From Bacilli bacterium (GTDB taxonomy: Bacteria; Bacillota_I; Bacilli_A; RF39; UBA660), in the NCBI GenBank assembly GCA_900766325.1, contig CAAFVA010000019.1, forward strand, positions 1 to 5,671: DNA of 5,671 bases, written 5' to 3'. Positions within the stretch are counted from its first letter, which is position 1; each line of letters begins with the position of its first letter. The position numbers were made by a program, and so were the translations under genes. The notes beneath the pieces are model-generated. The model did not search any database and was not told where the DNA came from. It saw nothing but the letters and a program-made list of their open reading frames with translations. Positions 1-5,671 of this stretch are shown here, piece after piece.

Positions 1-765
1 ATTATAATAGGAGTGCTAGCCGTAGCACTAGTAATGGTAGTAGGATACGCACTATTTAGTGACACGTTAACGATTAATGGAACGGCAACTGCGCAAGGTG
101 ACTTTGCTTTTGAAATAACGACCCAAAAGGGAGTTATGGAAGAAATTAATACTGATGATTTGACCACGGTTGATACTACAAGGAGAATGAAAGTTACAAA
201 TGCTGGTTCAAAGGCGTATTCTAATCTTTCTGATGAAACTGGCGTTGAAACAAGTTCAATAACAAATGATTCTAACACCGTAACGATAAATGCCACGTTA
301 GACATGCCAGGGCAAAAACAGTATTTTACAATCAAGGTAACTAACACCGGGACAGTACCATTAACCTTTGATTTTTGGGATGATGTTGAAACCGTAACAA
401 ACATAACTGGCAGCTTAATAATGGATGATGGAAATAAAGTCGATCCAGATACCATCATGGACATGATAGCGGGTACAATTGAGAATTCATACGGACTTGA
501 TGTTACGGATGATGTATCATGGCGTCAATTTAAAGCTAATTTCCTTAAAAACCAATATGTATTGGTACCTAAAAGTAGGTTTGATGAGTTTGTTACAAAC
601 CTAGAAACCAACGAAAGCGCTTTCGTTGAGATAAAAACCGGTGAATCGTTTTACATAATTTATCAAGTGGCGTTTGATTATTCTCCTTATAGCAATAGAA
701 TAAAGGGAATTGAAGCAACGGGAACTTCTAGGATAGTACTTCCAATAAAACAGTATGTAAAATAA
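1..765 (+). CDS. Secreted surface protein with SipW-dependent-type signal segment (5' partial)
   Basis: The frame is open to the left edge. The codons at 1-12 read Ile-Ile-Ile-Gly and lead straight into a hydrophobic stretch, so the GTG at 13 is almost certainly internal and the true start, with a few basic residues, lies outside the window. The visible N-terminus is a hydrophobic helix ending in GYALFSD, followed by TLTINGTATAQGDF. That is the pattern of signal segments processed by SipW-type signal peptidase I, as in TasA/camelysin-like proteins, and the protein is inferred to be exported. The remaining ~215 residues are rich in Thr, Val, Asn and Asp and alternate polar and hydrophobic residues, which suggests a beta-sandwich. 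There is no LPXTG motif, C-terminal membrane anchor or catalytic motif. Fibre-forming or surface-coat roles are known for relatives, but the function here is unknown. No SipW peptidase gene is in view. In sampled lines its GC content is clearly above that of the next gene. A terminator begins at its stop codon. Confidence 0.8.
   Translation: MIIGVLAVALVMVVGYALFSDTLTINGTATAQGDFAFEITTQKGVMEEINTDDLTTVDTTRRMKVTNAGSKAYSNLSDETGVETSSITNDSNTVTINATLDMPGQKQYFTIKVTNTGTVPLTFDFWDDVETVTNITGSLIMDDGNKVDPDTIMDMIAGTIENSYGLDVTDDVSWRQFKANFLKNQYVLVPKSRFDEFVTNLETNESAFVEIKTGESFYIIYQVAFDYSPYSNRIKGIEATGTSRIVLPIKQYVK
609..628. repeat. Perfect 20-bp palindrome inside the surface-protein gene
   Basis: CAACGAAAGCGCTTTCGTTG is its own reverse complement with no spacer, centred between 618 and 619; symmetry breaks at 608/629. 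It lies in frame in the coding sequence and encodes Asn-Glu-Ser-Ala-Phe-Val. It is more GC-rich than its surroundings. It could be an internal protein-binding site, a cruciform or mRNA hairpin, or chance. Confidence 0.75.
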
Positions 766-791
766 AGTGGTGAGTAAAATCATCACTTTTT
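764..791 (+). terminator. Intrinsic terminator of the surface-protein gene
   Basis: A 10-bp stem (AAAGTGGTGA at 764-773 with TCATCACTTT at 780-789, one G-U pair) encloses a 6-base loop and runs into a short T tract. It overlaps the stop codon of the upstream gene, so transcription should stop immediately after that gene and not feed the sigma gene. Confidence 0.8.
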
Positions 792-842
792 ATATGTAAT
801 AAACTAATACATTTTATATAAAGGTTACATTTATGCCATTTC

Positions 843-871
843 TTGACAATGAGTTTATGGAATGCTATTAT
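843..871 (+). promoter_or_regulatory. Consensus sigma-A-type promoter of the sigma factor gene
   Basis: TTGACA at 843-848, exactly 17 bases of spacer, then TATTAT at 866-871 preceded by TGC (863-865), an extended -10. A start site near 878 would give a leader of about 46 bases. It has T at the -12 position and a perfect -35, so it looks like a target of the housekeeping sigma factor rather than of the diverged factor it expresses. Confidence 0.8.
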
Positions 872-906
872 ATATCGTACTTAGTTATTTTGTTTTAATA
901 ATTTAA

Positions 907-912
907 AAGGAG
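907..912 (+). promoter_or_regulatory. Ribosome binding site of the sigma factor gene
   Basis: AAGGAG lies 11 bases before the ATG at 924. This is at the long end of normal spacing, but it is the only good Shine-Dalgarno site here and it supports the ATG as start. Confidence 0.7.
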
Positions 913-923
913 TAAGATTTATA

Positions 924-2138
924 ATGACTACTAGTGTGTTGACAAAGGATGATATCAATAAAATAAATGAGTTTGCGAACCATTTATTTAATTCAGAAAA
1001 TAATGATTTAGAAAAAATAAATGAATTATGTAGCTTTGTTTATACTTTTAACGAAAATGTTATGTTTGATGTTATCTATTATTTAAGTGTTAAAAGCGTT
1101 GCTTCTAATCTCCTACATAGTTTAACTAATAAATATAAGTTAATGGTAAAAAATGCTGATGAAAAGATGAGTAACGTACTAGAATTATTAATTGGTATAT
1201 TTTGTAATGATGATAGTATTGATTTAAATGAAGATATGGATTATGATGATTTCTTTGCTGATAATAATGTAAAATTATATTTAAAAGAAATTGTAAATAT
1301 TCCAGTATTAGAAAAAGAAGAAGAAAAACTTATAATATATAAAGCAAAAAACGGTGATGAAAAAGCAAGGCAAAAACTTATTGAACATAATTTAAGACTG
1401 GTTGTTTCGATAGCAAAAAGATATGTAAAAAGGGGTCTTGATTTTCTAGATTTAATTCAAGAAGGAAACGTTGGGCTCATTAAAGCATTTAATAAGTTTG
1501 ATCCATCAAAAGATTACGCGTTTTCTACTTATGCTACATGGTGGATAAGACATCAAATAACTCGTGCTATACAAAATCATGGTAAAACTATTAGACTTTC
1601 CGTTGAGATGCAAGAGAAAATTAAAAAGTTAAAAAAAGCGCAAGCACTATTACGAAATAAATTGTTAAGAGAGCCAACTAACAAAGAAATTTCTATTGAA
1701 CTTGATGTTTCAATTGAATACGTAGAAGAAGTTTTAAAAATTATGCATATGACTAATATGGATAGTATTAATAGAAGAATAACAACTGATGAGGGCTCTA
1801 GTGAACTTGCATTTTATATACCTGATACTGAGTGTGATGTTGAGGATGAGGTTTTAAGGAAAATATCAAGTGATGATTTAATTCGTTTGATTGAAAACTT
1901 ACAACTAAAAGAAAGGGATAAGGATATATTATATTTACGGTTTGGAATACTTGACGGTAAAGAGTATACTCTAAGTGAAGTTAGTAAGAGGTATAATATT
2001 ACTGGTGAGCGGGTTAGGCAAATCGAAAAAAAGGACTTAAGAAAATTATTAATTTACATTAATAGTATTAATTATTATGGTGATGATTATCAACCTATAT
2101 TAAAAAAACAAATCATGAAAAAAGCAAGGTTGAGGTAG
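924..2138 (+). CDS. Sigma-70 family RNA polymerase sigma factor, RpoD-like, diverged promoter-reading residues
   Basis: A 404-residue sigma factor that would bind core RNA polymerase and direct it to promoters. Region 1.2 is at about 112-135 (VKLYLKEI). Region 2 is at about 150-220, with NLRLVVSIAKRY, FLDLIQEGNVGLIKA and FSTYATWWIR. Region 3 is at about 221-300, including a finger-like acidic stretch around 288-302. Region 4 is at about 320-378, with a helix-turn-helix ending GERVRQIEKK. Aromatic residues for -10 melting are all kept (Tyr198, Phe200, Thr202, Tyr203, Trp206, Trp207). Three DNA-contact positions differ from E. coli RpoD in a gap-free local alignment: Q437 is His210, H455 is Glu228 (with P453 as Ser226), and R584 is Gly361. 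Residues 1-105 do not resemble region 1.1 and look helical and acidic. The tail after residue 390 is very basic. The gene is markedly AT-rich in sampled lines. Regions 2 to 4 resemble primary or group 2 factors; the substitutions favour an additional factor over the housekeeping one. The start is set by the Shine-Dalgarno site at 907-912. Confidence 0.9.
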   Translation: MTTSVLTKDDINKINEFANHLFNSENNDLEKINELCSFVYTFNENVMFDVIYYLSVKSVASNLLHSLTNKYKLMVKNADEKMSNVLELLIGIFCNDDSIDLNEDMDYDDFFADNNVKLYLKEIVNIPVLEKEEEKLIIYKAKNGDEKARQKLIEHNLRLVVSIAKRYVKRGLDFLDLIQEGNVGLIKAFNKFDPSKDYAFSTYATWWIRHQITRAIQNHGKTIRLSVEMQEKIKKLKKAQALLRNKLLREPTNKEISIELDVSIEYVEEVLKIMHMTNMDSINRRITTDEGSSELAFYIPDTECDVEDEVLRKISSDDLIRLIENLQLKERDKDILYLRFGILDGKEYTLSEVSKRYNITGERVRQIEKKDLRKLLIYINSINYYGDDYQPILKKQIMKKARLR

Positions 2139-2156
2139 TTAACAAGGAGTACTTGA

Positions 2157-2318
2157 TATAAAAAAACTGAGGAAATATTAACAAATTATAATCATACTGA
2201 CGTTGAAAAAATGTTTATATAGTTTTAATTTTTTACCGATATTTAGTAAAAAAATGAAATAGATAATGATCGTGAAAAATTGATTGTGGTTATACAAAGT
2301 TTGATTAAATTAAGCTGA
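2157..2318 (+). pseudogene. Possible decayed small gene downstream of the sigma factor
   Basis: One reading frame gives two protein-like stretches separated by stops. Codons 2160-2219 read KKTEEILTNYNHTDVEKMFI. Codons 2250-2315 read KNEIDNDREKLIVVIQSLIKLS (quoted here as two parts: KNEIDNDREKL and IVVIQSLIKLS) and end at TGA 2316-2318. Stops in this frame lie at 2220, 2226, 2244 and 2247; the middle is open in the +1 frame (about 2209-2259), consistent with frameshifts. A strong AAGGAG at 2144-2149 precedes it without a usable start codon, and a terminator begins at its last stop. This is the layout of a real small gene that has lost its start and its frame. The reading is from composition and layout only; no family was recognised, and chance is possible. 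Confidence 0.35.
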
Positions 2319-2344
2319 TAATGTAAAAGTCATTATCTTTTTTT
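2317..2344 (+). terminator. Intrinsic terminator ending the sigma factor transcript
   Basis: A perfect 7-bp stem (GATAATG at 2317-2323, CATTATC at 2331-2337) encloses a 7-base loop and is followed by seven T residues (2338-2344). It is the first terminator after the sigma gene, so the sigma mRNA would include the decayed ORF region. Confidence 0.8.
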
Positions 2345-2351
2345 GTTTATG

Positions 2352-2380
2352 TTTTTAAACTTGGTAAAAAATGGTATAAT
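2352..2380 (+). promoter_or_regulatory. Extended -10 promoter of the ATPase/HAD operon
   Basis: A perfect TATAAT at 2375-2380 with TGG at 2372-2374 makes an extended -10 element. The best -35 at 17-base spacing is weak (TTTTTA, 2352-2357). A start near 2387 would leave a leader of about 26 bases, too short to hold a riboswitch. Confidence 0.7.
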
Positions 2381-2401
2381 AAAAATGTACGTTAGAAAAG
2401 T

Positions 2402-2406
2402 AGGTG
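2402..2406 (+). promoter_or_regulatory. Ribosome binding site that fixes the ATPase start
   Basis: AGGTG lies 6 bases before the ATG at 2413. The in-frame GTG at 2404 is part of this site, so it is not the start; the ATG is. Confidence 0.7.
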
Positions 2407-2412
2407 CTAATT

Positions 2413-4722
2413 ATGAACGAAATTAGTGGTTTGTCTAGTAGTGAGGTAAAAAAGCGAATAGAAAAGGGTTTGGTTAATTATGATACCACAACGCCTAGTA
2501 AGAGTATTAAACAAATACTAATTGAAAATACTTGTACTTTGTTTAATTTTATTAACCTCGTTTTAGGTTTTGCCATAATACTTGTAGGTTCATACAAAAA
2601 CTTATTATTTTTAGGAGTTGTTGTATGTAATACTTTAATAAGTACCGTTCAAGAAGTAAGGGCTAAAAAGATCGTTGATAAATTATCGGTTATATCGTCT
2701 TCAAAGGCAAAAGTAATAAGAGACGGTAAGAAAGTTTTAACGCACATAAATGAGGTTGTGTTGGATGATGTTATAATTTATGAGTTAGGAGACCAAGTAA
2801 TTACTGACTCTAAGGTATTAGATGGGTTCTGTGAGGTTGACGAATCATTTATAACGGGTGAGTCTAAAACCATATATAAAAAAGTGGGAGACATATTATT
2901 ATCCGGAAGTTTTATAGTAAGTGGATGTGTTACGTCAAAGGTAATTCACGTTGGGTTAGATAATTATACCTCAATAATATCACATGATGCTAAAATGATG
3001 GCAAAAGAGGTAAGTTCCCAAATAATGAGATCTTTAAATAAAATCGTAAAATACGTATCAATCGCGTTAATACCGATAGGAATATTATTACTACTACGTC
3101 AGTTTTCGGTTGATGGTAACACTACTCAAAACGCGGTTGTATCGGTTGCGGCAGCACTTATTGGAATGATTCCAGAAGGACTTATTTTACTTGTTTCAAC
3201 GGTACTTGCGATAAGTGTTTTAAGATTATCTAAATACGAAGTTTTAGTTCAAGATTTATACGCTATTGAAACGCTTGCTAGAGTAGACACTTTATGTTTA
3301 GATAAAACCGGGACCTTAACCGAAGGAAAGATGGAAGTTTATGATGTTATTTCGTTAAACAATCATAAGATGGATGAAATAGAACACGTTATGGAAGTTA
3401 TATCAACTAATTTAAATGATAAAAATCCTACTTTTAAAGCAATAAACGAAAAATATGGTAATAACTCACAAGAAAAAGCTAAAGAAGTTATTCCGTTTTC
3501 CTCAGAAAGAAAGTATTCTGGTGTTAAATTTGACGGTTACACCTACATTATGGGTGCACCAGAGTTTGTTTTAGAAGACCTACTTGATGATTACAAAGAG
3601 AAAATCGATGAATTATCTTCTGAAAATCGTGTTTTAGTATTAGTAAAAAAAATTAATAATAAAAAAGAAGTCTTGGCACTTATTTTAATTAGGGACAAAA
3701 TAAGAAACGAAGCTTCTGATACGATAGGATTTTTCATTAATAACGACGTTGAGTTAAAAGTAATATCAGGTGATAATCCAAAAACGGTTGAGATGGTTGC
3801 TAAAAGCGTTGGAATAACCATTAAGGGTGTTTATGATGCAAGAATGATGGATGAAGAAACCGATCTTAACATGGTTGTTGAAGAAAACAACATATTTGGA
3901 CGGGTTAAACCAGATCAAAAAAGATTACTAATAAGAGCACTTAAAAATAATGGTCACGTAGTTGCTATGACCGGTGATGGGGTAAATGATGTTTTAGCTT
4001 TAAAAGAATCTGATTGTGGAATCGCGATGAATTCTGGTGCGGATGCTGCTAGAAACGTATCTGAATTAGTACTTTTGAACTCTAATTTTGATTCTATGCC
4101 AAGAATTGTAAAAGAAGGAAGAAGAACAATTAACAACGTGGAAAGATCAGCTACTTTGTTTCTATCCAAAACCATATATGCATCACTTCTTGCGGTATTA
4201 TTTTTATTTATTAATTATACGTATCCTTTTCAACCAATTCAAATGACTTTAATTAACGGATTTACAATTGGAATGCCTGCCTTTATTCTTGCGTTAGAAC
4301 CAAACGAATCAAGGGTTAAGGGTAAGTTTTTAGCAAACGTAATTAGTAAGGCTATTCCTAGTGGCGTAACAACGGTTGTAAACATATTGTTACTTGTGTT
4401 TGTTGCAAGCCTAATTAATTTACCAAACGAACAAACCTCAACGGTAGCGGTTATAATAACGGCGTATACTGCTATTTTATTAATATATAGAATTAGCAAG
4501 CCACTTAATTTACTTAGAAAAGTATTACTTATTACGCTTAGTATAGCTTTAATACTTATAATGTTATTACCACTCGGAAGGGAAATATTCTCCCTTGTTT
4601 GGCTAACACCTAACTCACTTTTAATTTTGCTTCCTTTAATGTACGTATCAACCAGGTTATTTAAGTTGTTAAGTAACTTGGTAAACATGTTAATAAAGAA
4701 GAAAAGTAATTGGTTTATTTAA
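2413..4722 (+). CDS. P-type cation-transporting ATPase, CtpE-like
   Basis: A 769-residue membrane pump starting at ATG 2413, which would move a cation across the membrane using ATP. P-type motifs appear in order: TGES (actuator) at 148-151, IPEGL in M4 at 253-257, DKTGT with phosphorylated Asp297, FSSERK nucleotide-site motif near 362, MGAPE at 380-384 (Met replaces the usual Lys of KGAPE), SGDNP at 452-456, and TGDGVND at 520-526. About ten membrane segments are visible: two before the actuator, two after it, and six after about residue 575. The M4 motif and the M6 stretch (NGFTIGMPAFILALEPN) resemble the mycobacterial CtpE group, whose founder is reported as a Ca2+ transporter; the ion here is not proven. 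M5 and M6 lack the SERCA acidic ligands, and a Lys is present in M5 (residue 586). The length is near normal for the group. It is first gene of an operon with the HAD gene, 12 bases downstream. Confidence 0.9.
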   Translation: MNEISGLSSSEVKKRIEKGLVNYDTTTPSKSIKQILIENTCTLFNFINLVLGFAIILVGSYKNLLFLGVVVCNTLISTVQEVRAKKIVDKLSVISSSKAKVIRDGKKVLTHINEVVLDDVIIYELGDQVITDSKVLDGFCEVDESFITGESKTIYKKVGDILLSGSFIVSGCVTSKVIHVGLDNYTSIISHDAKMMAKEVSSQIMRSLNKIVKYVSIALIPIGILLLLRQFSVDGNTTQNAVVSVAAALIGMIPEGLILLVSTVLAISVLRLSKYEVLVQDLYAIETLARVDTLCLDKTGTLTEGKMEVYDVISLNNHKMDEIEHVMEVISTNLNDKNPTFKAINEKYGNNSQEKAKEVIPFSSERKYSGVKFDGYTYIMGAPEFVLEDLLDDYKEKIDELSSENRVLVLVKKINNKKEVLALILIRDKIRNEASDTIGFFINNDVELKVISGDNPKTVEMVAKSVGITIKGVYDARMMDEETDLNMVVEENNIFGRVKPDQKRLLIRALKNNGHVVAMTGDGVNDVLALKESDCGIAMNSGADAARNVSELVLLNSNFDSMPRIVKEGRRTINNVERSATLFLSKTIYASLLAVLFLFINYTYPFQPIQMTLINGFTIGMPAFILALEPNESRVKGKFLANVISKAIPSGVTTVVNILLLVFVASLINLPNEQTSTVAVIITAYTAILLIYRISKPLNLLRKVLLITLSIALILIMLLPLGREIFSLVWLTPNSLLILLPLMYVSTRLFKLLSNLVNMLIKKKSNWFI

Positions 4723-4734
4723 AAAGGAGTAGTT

Positions 4735-5541
4735 ATGAAAAAAATTATCTTTTCAGACATTGATAGAACGCTTGCAAAAGAAGGTGTTATATCAAATAAA
4801 AACATAAAATGTATAAGTGAGTACGTGAGTCTTGGTAATTTATTTGTTTTAGTAAGTGGAAGAACTATTTTATATACTAAAGATATTTCAAAAAAAGCCT
4901 TAGCAAGTAAATATATTATATGTAATAATGGTGCTGTTACGTATGATTATGAAGCTGAAAAAATTATTTCTATGGAAAAGATTCCGTTTGATTTAGTAAA
5001 AAAAGTATTTGATATCGCTGAAAAACACGACTCAAGATTAATAATAGGAACAAATGATAATACGTATGTTAATAAATTGCTATATAAAAATGAAACGCTA
5101 ATTAATGATATAACAAAAGAGTTTTATGATAATAATATAATTTGTCAAATAACGATATCTAATAAAGATAAAGAGAAAATAGAAAAAGTAATATGTGATG
5201 TAAATAAAATAGAAGGCATAAAAATATTAAATAGATGTAGGTCATTATATGATGATTCTTACATAACAAGTGGTAATATATGGATAGATATAACAAACGA
5301 AACCGTAAATAAAGGCAAAGCGGTATTAAACTTACTAAAATATTTAAACATAGATTTAGAAGATAGCGTAAGAATTGGTGATGATTTAAATGACATATCT
5401 ATGTTTTTTGATAAGGGATTAAACGTTGCGGTTGAAAACGCTATGCCCGAGTTAAAAAATAAAGCTCACTTTATAACTAAATCATGTGAGAATGATGGTG
5501 TTGCATTTACAATAGAAAAGGTAATGAGTGACAAAACTTAA
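4735..5541 (+). CDS. Cof-type HAD-superfamily hydrolase (HAD-IIB)
   Basis: A 268-residue cytoplasmic phosphatase-like protein, typical length for the Cof family. Motif I is DIDRTL with Asp8 as nucleophile and Asp10 as acid/base; the usual Gly of DxDGT is Arg11. Motif II is SGR (41-43), followed by ICNNGA (62-67). The cap domain spans about 85-175. Motif III is Lys193 in NKGKA, and motif IV is GDDLND (215-220) for Mg2+ binding. The C-terminus has the family pattern VAVENAMPELK and DGVA. Relatives dephosphorylate sugar phosphates, nucleotides or flavin/PLP cofactors; the substrate cannot be told here. AAGGAG at 4724-4729 lies 5 bases before the ATG and the gap to the ATPase stop is 12 bases with no promoter seen, so it is co-transcribed with the ATPase. 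Base composition is AT-rich like the sigma gene. Confidence 0.88.
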   Translation: MKKIIFSDIDRTLAKEGVISNKNIKCISEYVSLGNLFVLVSGRTILYTKDISKKALASKYIICNNGAVTYDYEAEKIISMEKIPFDLVKKVFDIAEKHDSRLIIGTNDNTYVNKLLYKNETLINDITKEFYDNNIICQITISNKDKEKIEKVICDVNKIEGIKILNRCRSLYDDSYITSGNIWIDITNETVNKGKAVLNLLKYLNIDLEDSVRIGDDLNDISMFFDKGLNVAVENAMPELKNKAHFITKSCENDGVAFTIEKVMSDKT

Positions 5542-5592
5542 AAAAAATAAAATTTGTGAGTTTGCTATATTTTGGCGCGTGTAAAGAGTGCG

Positions 5593-5630
5593 AAAAAGCG
5601 ATTTTGTTCTAAAAATAAAATCGCTTTTTT
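5593..5630 (+). terminator. Strong, probably bidirectional terminator after the ATPase/HAD operon
   Basis: A perfect 13-bp stem (AAAAAGCGATTTT at 5593-5605, AAAATCGCTTTTT at 5617-5629) encloses an 11-base loop and is followed by one more T (5630). The A run on the left makes it work as a U tract on the minus strand too, so a convergent gene to the right of the window could share it. The T residues of the stem serve as the U tract. Confidence 0.85.
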
Positions 5631-5671
5631 GTATGAAAAGCGGTGAGAAAATACCTGTTTTTGCAATTTGC

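Noticed and set aside
601..786. Minus-strand 61-codon open frame across the end of the surface-protein gene
   Set aside because: It covers the terminator and is antisense to a clear gene; part of its sequence mirrors the palindrome at 609-628. No ribosome site or promoter was seen.
794..830. Inverted ATGTAA/TTACAT pair upstream of the sigma promoter
   Set aside because: Only 6 bp per arm with a 25-base gap in AT-rich DNA; chance explains it, although a regulator site cannot be ruled out.
2404..2412. GTG at 2404 as ATPase start
   Set aside because: It overlaps the AGGTG ribosome site that serves the ATG at 2413.
4578..4596. Hairpin AAGGGA/TCCCTT inside the ATPase gene
   Set aside because: The 6-bp stem has no U tract and lies within a coding region, so it is not a terminator.
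4239..4688. Minus-strand 149-codon open frame inside the ATPase gene
   Set aside because: It is antisense to the ATPase membrane segments, where biased codons keep the opposite strand open; no ribosome site was seen. The shorter minus-strand frames at 3591-3821 and 3954-4175 were rejected for the same reason.
5557..5613. Small GTG-started + strand frame containing a CKEC motif before and across the terminator
   Set aside because: About 18 codons with no ribosome site, and it runs into the terminator stem.
5633..5671. ATG-started + strand frame open to the right edge
   Set aside because: It starts 3 bases after the terminator with no promoter or ribosome site and only 13 codons are visible. 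The minus strand is also partly open here, so neither strand can be called.

Overview
The window reads as chromosomal DNA from a very AT-rich Gram-positive bacterium, most likely an uncultured member of the Bacilli/Mollicutes-like lineages (RF39-type gut bacteria are one candidate; this is inference). The evidence is strong purine-rich Shine-Dalgarno sites, consensus sigma-A-type promoters, short stem-plus-U-tract terminators, and a SipW-type surface protein. All readable genes end in TAA or TAG and use TGG for Trp, so the standard bacterial code fits. All recognised genes are on the + strand.

Layout: (1) 1-765 is the body of a secreted protein with a SipW-dependent-type signal segment. Its true start lies left of the window, and it ends in a terminator hairpin at 764-791. 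(2) An intergenic region carries a near-perfect promoter (843-871) driving a sigma-70 family factor (924-2138). It has regions 1.2 to 4, a non-standard N-terminus, and substitutions at three positions used to read promoter DNA. (3) 2139-2403 holds what looks like a decayed small gene that ends in a terminator (2317-2344), then a new extended -10 promoter (2352-2380). (4) A two-gene operon follows: a CtpE-like P-type cation ATPase (2413-4722) and, 12 bases later, a Cof-type HAD hydrolase (4735-5541). It is closed by a strong and probably bidirectional terminator (5593-5630).

The transcription units appear independent: surface protein, sigma factor (plus relic), and ATPase/HAD operon, each bounded by its own terminator. 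The most interesting item is the sigma factor. Its core-binding and promoter-melting residues are kept, but the residues equivalent to E. coli sigma-70 Q437, H455 and R584 are His, Glu and Gly. This points to a second, diverged sigma factor with its own promoter preference. The ATPase also has an unusual ion-site make-up: the M4 Glu is kept, the M5/M6 carboxylates are missing, and a Lys sits in M5. No defence system, CRISPR array, RNA gene or intact mobile element was seen.
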